Under the pieces are notes generated by a model. The model had not been told where the DNA came from, did not search any database, and saw nothing but the letters and a program-made list of their open reading frames with translations. Shown here piece after piece: positions 7,432-13,961 of a stretch of 18,640 nt of DNA (positions within the stretch are counted from its first letter, which is position 1; each line of letters opens with the position of its first letter). The position numbers and the translations under genes were made by a program. This DNA comes from Nitrospinota bacterium (GTDB lineage: Bacteria; Nitrospinota; Nitrospinia; JACRGO01): positions 1-18,640 of the forward strand of contig JACRGO010000019.1 of assembly GCA_016212295.1 (NCBI GenBank), written 5' to 3'.

Positions 7432-8428
7432 GTTCTTCTCCGCCTCCACCAATGACTATCTTGCCCTCGTCTTCCAGCTTCTTAGCCACCTTGAGGATTT
7501 TCTGCTGGGACTTTTCCACGTCGGACAAGCGGACCGGCCCCATGGACTCCAGGTCTTCCTTGATCATCATCGCGGCGCGCTCGGACATGTTTTTGAATAT
7601 CTTTTCCCTAAGCGCGTCGGCGCACGTCTTCATGGAAAGGAGCAGATCCTCGGATTCCACTTCCTTCAGAATGGCCTGCATGCCGCGGTCGTCGACCTTG
7701 ATAAGGTCGGCAAACACGAACATGAGTTGCCTGATGCTGTCGGCCAATTCAGGGTCGGATTCCTCGATGTCGGCCAGGATCTTGCTTTCCGTCGCGTGGT
7801 CGATCTGGTTGAGCATCTCGGCCACTGATTGCACGCCGCCTATCTTGCTGCCTTCGCCCGCGCCCGTGGCGGAGAACTCCTGCTGCAGCGCCTCATCCAG
7901 GTCCTTGATAACGCCGGGGATGATTCTTTCAAGGGTCGCCATGCGGTAGACCACCTCTGTCCTGATTTTTTCCGGCATCTCTTTTAATACCTCGCCGGAC
8001 TGGCCGGGATCCAAATGGGCAAGAATAATGGCGGCTGTTTGCGGATGTTCGTTTTTCAGGAAGTTCACGATGGTCTTTGGGTCAAGCAGGCGTATGGTTT
8101 CCAGTCCGCCTCCCGTTTCCTCGCCGGGCATCGCGATATTGTCCATGATTTCGGCTACCTTCAAGGGGTCCATTGCGCGGAGCAGGGTATTTTTTATAAA
8201 GTCCTTTCCGGCAACGGCCATCCCGATGCCGCCGGATTGCAGTTGTTCATAAAATTCCTTGCTGACCTGGTCCAGGTCCTCCGAGGGAATATTGCCCAGG
8301 TAGGTCATATAGTTACCCAGGGTCTGGATCTCCTTGTCGTCAAGTTTATTCAAGACCGCGGAAGCGGCTTCCTCGCCCAGCGCCATTAGAAGTATGGCCG
8401 CCTTTTCCGGACCAGTATGTTTCGCCAT
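7424..8428 (-). CDS. fliG: Flagellar motor switch protein FliG
   Basis: A C-ring protein that contacts the MotA stator and transmits torque. At 334 residues it is typical length. It starts with GPEKAAILLMALGEEAASAVL, carries the middle-domain signature EHPQTAAIILAHLDPGQSGEVL, and has the C-terminal torque helix region with alternating charges (KEVESEDLLLSMKTCADALREKIFKNMSERAA). A strong AGGAGG lies 8 bases before the ATG. It follows fliF directly. Confidence 0.97.
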   Translation of the reverse strand: MAKHTGPEKAAILLMALGEEAASAVLNKLDDKEIQTLGNYMTYLGNIPSEDLDQVSKEFYEQLQSGGIGMAVAGKDFIKNTLLRAMDPLKVAEIMDNIAMPGEETGGGLETIRLLDPKTIVNFLKNEHPQTAAIILAHLDPGQSGEVLKEMPEKIRTEVVYRMATLERIIPGVIKDLDEALQQEFSATGAGEGSKIGGVQSVAEMLNQIDHATESKILADIEESDPELADSIRQLMFVFADLIKVDDRGMQAILKEVESEDLLLSMKTCADALREKIFKNMSERAAMMIKEDLESMGPVRLSDVEKSQQKILKVAKKLEDEGKIVIGGGGEELV

Positions 8429-8463
8429 TGTTTATTCCTCCTTCATTCCATTAAAAACAAAAA

Positions 8464-10077
8464 TCACCGTTTTTCCTTCAACCATTTCCTGACCAGTTCA
8501 GCCGTGTGCTGAGGGTCCTGCGCCGCGTATTCCGAGACCATTTTCCTGTATTCCATGGCTTCCGGGATCGGGGCCAATTCCAGCTTGGGCCTCCCCTCCT
8601 CCACCTCTTCCTCTTCGACAAGCGGAGCAGGGCGAAGCGCCTCCAGGTTGTCCCCTATGGTGGAAACCCAGTTCATAAGGGGCCTGACCACGAACAGGAC
8701 CAGGAGAAGGATCAATAAAGCGGTAACTCCGTACCTTCCTAAATTATACCATAGCTCCTTTTTCGCTTCTTCCTCCAACGCCTTCCTGGCCTCATCCTCC
8801 GAGGAGGTATCGAACGGGGCGTTGGCGACTTCTATGGTGTCCCCTCTGGCGTCGTCAATGCCTATGGCCCTCTCGACGATCACCCGCAGCCTCTTCATTT
8901 CCTCCTCGCTCCTGGGTTGGTACTTCCTGGTCTTCTTTTCGCCTTCTCCTTCTTCCGCGTAAATCCCATCCACGATCACGGCCACGGAAAGCTTTTTAAC
9001 GTCCCCGACCTGCTGCACCACCTTTTTAATTGTTTTATTCAGTTCGTAATTGATGGTTTCCTGGGTCTTATTGGAAGTCGGCGGGGTCATGGCCGGGGCC
9101 GGGGCGGTCTGCTGGGCGCCTGTGGCTCCAGGCACATTGGAAACAGTGCCCGGCATTCCACTGGGGATGGAGCTTCCGACATTTGACTCCTCCGACCTTT
9201 GTTCGCTTCTGGCCACCTGGCTTTCAGGATCAAACAGTTCCTCGTTCTTTTCCACTTGCTCGAAGTTTATCTTGGCAGAGACCCTTACAACGGCTTTTCC
9301 AGCGCCTAACATGCTTTCCAGCATGGATTTAGCCCTGTCTTCCAGGTTCTTCTCAATACCGCGCTGGTATTCGACCTGAGTCCTTGTGAGTGAGGTCAAC
9401 CCGCCCTCGTCCCGTCCGCTGGAAAGTATGTTTCCGTGCATGTCTATTATGCTCACTTTCTCCGCCTCCAACTCCTCCACGCTGCTGGCCACGAGATTGG
9501 CGATGCCGTCAACCTGGCTGTCCTTCAATTTCCTGTTGGATTTAATTTTCAGCACCACGGACGCGGTGGGCTTTTGGTCCTTTTCCGTGAAAAGGGATTT
9601 TTTAGGGGTCGCGATATGCACCCTTACGCTTTCGATTTCCTCCAACTGTGAGATGGTCCTTGCAAGCTCTCCTTCCAGCGCCCTCTTGAAATTCAGGTTT
9701 TGGACGAATTCGGTCATGCCCAGGGACGCGCGGTCAAAAATTTCAAACCCGACGCCGCCGCCGCTGGGTATCCCCTCCCCTGCCAGCTTCAGCCTTAACT
9801 CATGGACCTGGTTGGAAGGGACCATGATCGTGCCGCCGGCCTGTTCCAATTGGTAGGGGACGTGCTCGCCCTTGAGTTTTTCAATTATTTGATTGGCGTC
9901 TTCCTGGGTCAGTTTGGAAAAAAGGACTTGATATTCGGGTTTCTGCACCCAAAACGACATGGCCAGCAATCCAGCCAGGAACAACCCTATCCCTGAAAGG
10001 ATCAGCGCTTTTCTTATGGTATTAAGTTCCGAAAACCATACCGAGAAGTTTGAAAAAAATTTTGAAATGCCTTCCAA
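8464..10077 (-). CDS. fliF: Flagellar MS-ring protein FliF
   Basis: Forms the inner-membrane MS ring on which the rotor is built. The 537 residues have a first membrane segment near 26-46, the ring-building motif region YQVLFSKLTQEDANQIIEKL, the FVQNLNFKRALEGELARTI segment, a Pro/Ala/Thr-rich periplasmic linker, a second membrane segment (YGVTALLILLLVLFVVRP), and a cytoplasmic tail ending ELVRKWLKEKR that binds FliG. The start is a TTG, supported by AAGGAG 7 bases upstream. A dispersed repeat lies just before the gene, where fliE would normally be. Confidence 0.97.
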   Translation of the reverse strand: MEGISKFFSNFSVWFSELNTIRKALILSGIGLFLAGLLAMSFWVQKPEYQVLFSKLTQEDANQIIEKLKGEHVPYQLEQAGGTIMVPSNQVHELRLKLAGEGIPSGGGVGFEIFDRASLGMTEFVQNLNFKRALEGELARTISQLEEIESVRVHIATPKKSLFTEKDQKPTASVVLKIKSNRKLKDSQVDGIANLVASSVEELEAEKVSIIDMHGNILSSGRDEGGLTSLTRTQVEYQRGIEKNLEDRAKSMLESMLGAGKAVVRVSAKINFEQVEKNEELFDPESQVARSEQRSEESNVGSSIPSGMPGTVSNVPGATGAQQTAPAPAMTPPTSNKTQETINYELNKTIKKVVQQVGDVKKLSVAVIVDGIYAEEGEGEKKTRKYQPRSEEEMKRLRVIVERAIGIDDARGDTIEVANAPFDTSSEDEARKALEEEAKKELWYNLGRYGVTALLILLLVLFVVRPLMNWVSTIGDNLEALRPAPLVEEEEVEEGRPKLELAPIPEAMEYRKMVSEYAAQDPQHTAELVRKWLKEKR

Positions 10078-10089
10078 GTTTTTTTCTCC

Positions 10090-10165
10090 TTATATTAACG
10101 TTCAGAAATTTGCGTTTTCCGCGCAAATTTTTCACCCGCTTCTTGGAGCGGCCATGCCGCGGCTA
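10090..10165. repeat. Dispersed repeat unit in the flgC-fliF gap
   Basis: The pattern tatattaacgttcag..atttgcg..tccgcgcaaat, followed by gcggccatg.cgcg.ctatg, also occurs twice at 13612-13819, once in each orientation. The shared blocks and their order identify a family of about 75-100 bases. It occupies nearly all the space between flgC and fliF, where many genomes carry fliE. Confidence 0.65.
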
Positions 10166-10179
10166 TGCTTTAGACTGAA

Positions 10180-10620
10180 TTATTTGCTTCCAATTGAAAT
10201 GGCCTTTGTAATCATGCTCTTTGTCGCGCTTATGGAAGCCACGTTCGCCTCATAGGCGCGGGAGGCGGAGATCATGTCCACCATTTCTTCCATTAGATTT
10301 ACATTCGGCATGGCCACATATCCGCTCTCATTTGCGTCAGGGTGTTCTGGATTGTACACCATCTTAGGCTCTTCGTGGTCTTCTACGACATCCGTGACGC
10401 TGACCTCCCGGACGTCGTCCTTCATCGCGGTCTCTAATTCCCGGCCAAAACTGTCCTTCACGTGGGTGGCGGAAAAAACAACCGATTGGCGCCTGTATGG
10501 CCCCCCTTCCGCTGTCCGGGTGGTATTGATGTTAGCCAGGTTGGTGGAAATGGTTTCGATTCTTTTTCTTTGGGCCGACATGCCTGATGAACTGATCTGT
10601 AGAGATGTCATGAAGTCCAT
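10180..10620 (-). CDS. flgC: Flagellar basal-body rod protein FlgC
   Basis: A proximal rod component, exported without a cleaved signal and assembled in the periplasm. The N-terminal rod signature SSGMSAQRKRIETISTNLAN and the C-terminal SRAYEANVASISATKSM are clear, and 146 residues is normal. AGGAGG lies 8 bases before the ATG, and a sigma-54-like site is about 46 bases further up. It is the first gene of the flagellar block; no flgB precedes it and no fliE follows, although flgB-flgC-fliE is the common order. Confidence 0.96.
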   Translation of the reverse strand: MDFMTSLQISSSGMSAQRKRIETISTNLANINTTRTAEGGPYRRQSVVFSATHVKDSFGRELETAMKDDVREVSVTDVVEDHEEPKMVYNPEHPDANESGYVAMPNVNLMEEMVDMISASRAYEANVASISATKSMITKAISIGSK

Positions 10621-10665
10621 TATTTTTGCCTCCTAACGAGAATTTAAAAATCCAAATACTTTCTC

Positions 10666-10682
10666 TGCAATATTTAAACCAA
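10666..10682 (-). promoter_or_regulatory. Sigma-54-like promoter candidate upstream of flgC
   Basis: The minus strand reads TTGGTTTAAATATTGCA. The GG and GC dinucleotides are separated by exactly 10 bases, as RpoN promoters require, and the -12 half (TTGCA) is perfect. The -24 half keeps TTGG but has TTT where CAC is usual. It ends about 46 bases before the flgC ATG, a plausible leader length. No activator site was recognised. Confidence 0.4.
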
Positions 10683-11010
10683 AAAGAATACAGGCTTTCC
10701 TGAAAAAGGGAAAGAGATGATTATTTTATATTTTTTTCATGTAATATATTGATTTTTAAGGACTTTTACAATAATCTTCCGATATAGGGCAACGGAAAAA
10801 ATTGCCGGATTGCAGGGATAAGAGGTAAAGACCAGTCATTAATTTGACGTAAGAAAGAGAAACCTTTTCCCCCATTGAAAACGCGCGGATACATACAATG
10901 TTTTGAATATTTGCATTACCCATCTGGTATATGCTAATTTTTTTCAGGTAATGGAATAGAGCACTGGTGATGCGGAAGACGCGAATCTGCACGGATTTAC
11001 TTAAATCGTT
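10683..11010. other. Intergenic region between divergent flgC and hypC
   Basis: AT-rich DNA without a convincing gene. A minus-strand frame here (10756-11058) reads largely through repeat sequence and resembles nothing known. The words GGCAA and TTGCC around 10787-10805 form a small hairpin. The text 'gcgaatctgcacggattt' (10981-10998) looks like another common dispersed-repeat motif. I found no c-di-GMP riboswitch or other recognisable RNA. Confidence 0.4.
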
Positions 11011-11163
11011 TGAAAAATAAATTCTAAATCCGAATAACGAAATCCTAAACAATATCAAAATTCAAAGGTTCAAATTTCAGGCCCCGTGATTTGGAGCATT
11101 GGAATTTGGTTATTCGGATTTATTTCGTATTTCGATATTTGGTATTCGTATTTTGGCCGCGGC
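11011..11163 (+). repeat. About 155-base repeat, copy A (left of hypC)
   Basis: This stretch matches the reverse complement of 12471-12643 almost throughout: aaataaatt..aaat.cgaataacgaaatcc, aacaat..caaaattcaaagg, ggccccgtg, ggaatttggttattcggatt and tttcgtatttcgatatt appear in the same order with small substitutions and indels. It ends with TTTTGGCCGCGGC just before the hypC ribosome binding site. It contains no ORF of its own and is probably a MITE-like or intergenic repeat. Confidence 0.85.
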
Positions 11164-11185
11164 TCGTCCGGGCAAGGAGACTTTT

Positions 11186-11425
11186 ATGTGCCTAGCGGTA
11201 CCTGGAAAAGTTATTAGCATTTACGAGGAAGGCGGCATGAAAATGGGCCGGGTCGACTTCGGAGGGACCGTCAAAACCGCCTGCCTGGAATATGTGCCGG
11301 AAATCCAAATAGGCCAGTACACCATCGTCCACGCCGGTTTCGCGCTCAGCATCATCAACGAAGAAGAGGCTATAAAGACCCTGGAAATTTTCGATGGACT
11401 CGCGGCGGCAGCGGCGGATGACTGA
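11186..11425 (+). CDS. hypC: [NiFe]-hydrogenase maturation chaperone HypC
   Basis: A small chaperone (79 residues) that carries the Fe(CN)2CO group with HypD and delivers it to the hydrogenase large subunit. It begins MCLAVPGKV, with the essential Cys2 exposed after Met removal, and ends with the EEEAIKTLEIFDGL helix. I chose the ATG at 11186, not an upstream ATG inside repeat DNA, because AAGGAGA lies 5 bases before it and Cys2 must be N-terminal. It overlaps hypE by 8 bases. No hypD lies between the two genes, although it often does. Confidence 0.95.
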   Translation: MCLAVPGKVISIYEEGGMKMGRVDFGGTVKTACLEYVPEIQIGQYTIVHAGFALSIINEEEAIKTLEIFDGLAAAAADD

Positions 11426-12431
11426 CGACACCATTCAACTGGCCCACGGCAGCGGCGGGAAAAAATCACACGAGCTCATACACCAGCTTTTCCTCCCCTT
11501 TTTCAATAACCCCTATCTCAATAAGCTGAATGACCAGGCGGTATTGAACTGCGGCGGCAAGCGCCTCTCGTTCAGCACTGACACATACGTGGTGGACCCA
11601 ATCTTTTTTCCTGGGGGGAACATAGGGGAGTTGGCAGTGAATGGAACGGTAAACGACGTGTGCATGTGCGGCGCCCGCCCCTTTTTCCTCAGCGCTGGTT
11701 TTATCATCGAAGAGGGGTTCTCCATTGAGGAATTAAGAGCCATCGTCAAGTCCATGCAAGAGGCGGCCAAGAGGGCCAATGTGCTTATAGTCACCGGCGA
11801 CGTCAAGGTAGTGAACAGGGGCAAGGGGGACAAGGTCTTCATCAACACTACAGGGATTGGATTCATGGAGCATGATTTAGAGCTTTCCTCGGAAAAACTC
11901 AAGCCTGGAGACGCGGTCCTTTTGAGCGGGAGCATAGGCGACCACGGCATGGCCATTCTCTCGCTGCGTGAAGGGCTTTCCTTTGAAACCACAATAAAAA
12001 GCGACACGGCCCCCTTGAACGGATTGGTGGAAGAGATCATCAAGGCCGGTGGAAGGCATGTCCGCGCCATGCGGGACCCGACGCGTGGAGGCCTGGCCGC
12101 CACGCTGAACGAATTCGCGGAGGCGTCAAAAGTGGGAATTCATATCATGGAGGACAGCTTGCCGGTCAATCCGGCCGTCCTTGGGGCCTGCGAAATCCTG
12201 GGCATTGATCCCCTTTACGTGGCAAACGAGGGGAAGCTTGTGGCCGTTGTGGCGCCGGAAGGGGAAGAGGCGGTTTTAAGGGCCATGAGGGCGCACCCCT
12301 TAGGCAAGGAGACAGCCAGGATAGGGGAAGCGGGTTATAAAAATCCGGGAATGGTTGACATGCTGACGAAAATCGGCGGCAGGCGAATAGTTGATATGCC
12401 GGTTGGGGAACAATTGCCCAGGATTTGCTAG
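11418..12431 (+). CDS. hypE: [NiFe]-hydrogenase maturation protein HypE (carbamoyl dehydratase)
   Basis: HypE receives a carbamoyl group from HypF on its C-terminal cysteine and dehydrates it, using ATP, to the thiocyanate that supplies the active-site cyanide ligands. The 337-residue protein opens with IQLAHGSGGKKSHELI. It carries the FSTDTYVVDPIFFPGGNIGELAVNGTVND and SGSIGDHGMAIL ATP-site motifs and RDPTRGGLAATLNE, and ends with the required PRIC tail. An in-frame ATG eight codons earlier (11394) exists, but homologues begin near IQLAHGSGG. Translation is probably coupled to hypC. Confidence 0.96.
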   Translation: MTDDTIQLAHGSGGKKSHELIHQLFLPFFNNPYLNKLNDQAVLNCGGKRLSFSTDTYVVDPIFFPGGNIGELAVNGTVNDVCMCGARPFFLSAGFIIEEGFSIEELRAIVKSMQEAAKRANVLIVTGDVKVVNRGKGDKVFINTTGIGFMEHDLELSSEKLKPGDAVLLSGSIGDHGMAILSLREGLSFETTIKSDTAPLNGLVEEIIKAGGRHVRAMRDPTRGGLAATLNEFAEASKVGIHIMEDSLPVNPAVLGACEILGIDPLYVANEGKLVAVVAPEGEEAVLRAMRAHPLGKETARIGEAGYKNPGMVDMLTKIGGRRIVDMPVGEQLPRIC

Positions 12432-12470
12432 ATTCAATGATTACCCGAAAATGAACCGCGGAGACATGGC

Positions 12471-12643
12471 GCGGCCTTTGGCCGCAACCAAAATTCGAAT
12501 AACGAATATCGAAATACGAAACAAATCCGAATAACCAAATTCCAATATCCCTAAACACGGGGCCTGGATTTTGAAATTTGGACCTTTGAATTTTAATATT
12601 GTTTCGGATTTCGTTATTCGTATTTCTAATTTATTTTTCAACG
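12471..12643 (-). repeat. About 155-base repeat, copy B (right of hypE, inverted)
   Basis: The inverted partner of 11011-11163. It begins with a perfect small hairpin (GCGGCC TTT GGCCGC, 12471-12485), followed by 'gccgcaaccaaaat', a motif also found at 13627-13639. Together with copy A it encloses hypC and hypE. It contains no gene. Confidence 0.85.
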
Positions 12644-12690
12644 AGTTAGATGAAAAACTGTGTTAAAAAAACAAAGTTTTATAAATTTGT

Positions 12691-12774
12691 GGCACGGAGA
12701 CGCGGAGATTTTTTAAAATATTCACAGTTCTATTATGTTTTCCTTTCTCCGCGTCCTTTGCGCCTCCGCGGTAA
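12691..12774. repeat. Inverted 'cgcggaga' repeat downstream of hypE
   Basis: GACGCGGAGA (12699-12708) and TCTCCGCGTC (12746-12755) are perfectly complementary across a 37-base AT-rich loop. They are followed by 'ctttgcgcctccgcgg', which shares the word pattern of the repeats near argJ and fliH/fliI. It might also stop transcription from hypE or from the convergent small gene, but there is no T-run directly after the stem. Confidence 0.5.
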
Positions 12775-12788
12775 AAAGCGTCTGTTCT

Positions 12789-13043
12789 TTACTTGGCCGT
12801 GGTCACGGCGCCGGAGGCGCTCTGCGTCCTTGTAACCGCCCCGGAGATATTCTCGTCCCTTATCGTCTTTGTAACCACCCCTGACGCCGCCTTAATTTTT
12901 TTAGCAGCCCCTTCCCCAGCGGCTTCCTCTCTTTTTCTGCCGCTGTCCTTATTTTCTTCTTCCTTGGACGCGCAACTGATTCCGAATGTCATTACGCCTA
13001 CGGTAAACCCGGCGATGGTTGTGATAAAAAGTCTCCTGTCCAT
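12789..13043 (-). CDS. Small exported protein with twin-arginine-like signal and SGxVT repeats
   Basis: I do not recognise this 84-residue protein. The N-terminus MDRRLFITTIAG followed by a hydrophobic stretch (10-23) resembles a twin-arginine signal. It leads to Cys24 (FGISC), which could be a lipobox cysteine, although residue -3 is Gly, not the usual Leu. The mature part is charged (KEEENKDSGRKREE) and ends with three similar units, SGVVTKT, SGAVTRT and SGAVTTA (starting near 54, 67 and 77). AGGAG lies 8 bases before the ATG, supporting real translation. It follows the response regulator gene on the same strand after a leader with alternative hairpins. Confidence 0.6.
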   Translation of the reverse strand: MDRRLFITTIAGFTVGVMTFGISCASKEEENKDSGRKREEAAGEGAAKKIKAASGVVTKTIRDENISGAVTRTQSASGAVTTAK

Positions 13044-13100
13044 GATTTCTTTCTCCTGAAAAAATGCAGAGCGGTTCGACGCGGAAATCCCTTCTCAAAA

Positions 13101-13150
13101 TCAATGGGCAAAACCCATTGTGATAGGCTGTGATTAATACAGCCCATTGA
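13101..13150 (-). promoter_or_regulatory. Mutually exclusive hairpins in the leader of the small exported protein gene
   Basis: CAATGGG (13102-13108) can pair with CCCATTG at 13114-13120 (5-base loop). As the longer TCAATGGGC (13101-13109) it can instead pair with GCCCATTGA at 13142-13150. A further stem, GGCTGT/ACAGCC (13126-13131 and 13139-13144), lies between and overlaps the outer partner. Such competing stems resemble an attenuator, but no ligand class is recognised. A symmetric protein-binding site is the alternative. Confidence 0.4.
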
Positions 13151-13174
13151 TTTGCTCTATCTTCGACATAGCGC

Positions 13175-13564
13175 TCAAGGCGTGATCCCAATCTCTATTA
13201 TTTTTTCAATCCTTTTCTTTAACTCTGATATATCAAAAGGTTTACAGATATAATCTTCTGAAGCCAAACTCCCCATGCCTTTGCTCATATCATCTGTTTT
13301 TGCTGTAAGAAAAACAAAAGGTATTTTTTTCCATAATGGATTTGATTTTAATTTTGTGGCAACTTCCCAGCCATTCATTCCAGGCATCATTATATCAAGA
13401 AGAATTAAGTCAGGCTTTTCTCCTTTCTCTAATAGTTTAATGCAATCTGATCCAGAACCCACTTCCAGAAATTCATAATCACTTGTAAGATGTTCAAGTC
13501 CATGCTTGACTGTATAAATCATATCAGGGTCATCATCAACCACCATTATCTTTTTTTTAGCCAT
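13175..13564 (-). CDS. Stand-alone CheY-like response regulator receiver
   Basis: A single receiver domain (129 residues) with no output domain. The acidic pocket is DDD at 10-12, the phosphorylated aspartate is Asp57 (LLDIMMPG), the switch threonine is Thr86 (FLTAK), and the conserved lysine is Lys107 (CKPF). It would act by protein contact or as a phosphorelay intermediate. GGAGG lies upstream of the ATG at a somewhat long spacing. The gene is more AT-rich than the kinase at 14881-17124. That kinase ends in an HPt domain that needs a receiver partner, so pairing is possible but unproven. Confidence 0.92.
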   Translation of the reverse strand: MAKKKIMVVDDDPDMIYTVKHGLEHLTSDYEFLEVGSGSDCIKLLEKGEKPDLILLDIMMPGMNGWEVATKLKSNPLWKKIPFVFLTAKTDDMSKGMGSLASEDYICKPFDISELKKRIEKIIEIGITP

Positions 13565-13611
13565 TTTTTACCCGCCCTCCATTAAAGGGACATAATTGCT
13601 TCCCAAAACCA

Positions 13612-13819
13612 CATAGCGCGGCATGGCCGCAACCAAAATAAATTTCGATGTATTCAAACGTTCGATGATATTATTACGTGCAGGAATTTACGTTTCCGCT
13701 TGAAATAAAATCGGCGTTGAGCGTTTAAAGGAAATTTTTTTTGTTGCGGCCATGTCGCGCTATGCGACTGGCTCAAAAAATTTGCGCGGACAGCGCAAAA
13801 TTCTGAACGTAATAATATA
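13612..13819. repeat. Interleaved (apparently nested) copies of a dispersed repeat
   Basis: Block X, CATAGCGCGGCATGGCCGCAAC (13612-13633), recurs inverted with one mismatch at 13743-13764. Block Y, ATATTATTACGT followed by a related A/T and CCGC stretch (from 13668), recurs inverted, ending at 13819. The order X-Y-X'-Y' is what results if one forward copy (Y..X', as upstream of fliF) sits inside a reverse copy (X..Y'). It has no coding content. With flanking DNA it fills most of the gap between the response regulator gene and the IS remnant. Confidence 0.6.
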
Positions 13820-13913
13820 AACATAGCAGAAGGGCTTTTTGGAGTCAATGATTTTCCTTTTACAGGGTCTGCGACAAAAAAGTAGGCATAGATCAACATA
13901 GGGCTTTTTTTGC

Positions 13914-13952
13914 CCCATAATCTGATTGCTTAATAAGCAATCAGATTATGGG
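13914..13952. repeat. 39-base perfect palindrome before the DUF6788 gene
   Basis: Two 19-base arms, CCCATAATCTGATTGCTTA (13914-13932) and its exact complement (13934-13952), flank a single central A. The right arm ends in the GG that begins the GGAGG ribosome binding site of the next gene. It could be a subterminal IS structure, or a hairpin limiting translation of the accessory protein. Confidence 0.85.
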
Positions 13953-13961
13953 AGGAAAGCC

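Noticed and set aside
10621-11010. A c-di-GMP or other riboswitch before flgC
   Set aside because: I looked for the conserved GEMM core and found no match; only a small hairpin is visible.
10756-11058. A 100-codon minus-strand open frame in the flgC-hypC gap
   Set aside because: Its first part is encoded by repeat copy A and the rest matches no family; no ribosome binding site.
11394-11417. An earlier hypE start
   Set aside because: It adds MDSRRQRR, encoded in the hypC end; HypE proteins start close to IQLAHGSGG.
13612-13819. A CRISPR array
   Set aside because: The repeats are inverted, few, unequal in spacing and without unique spacers.
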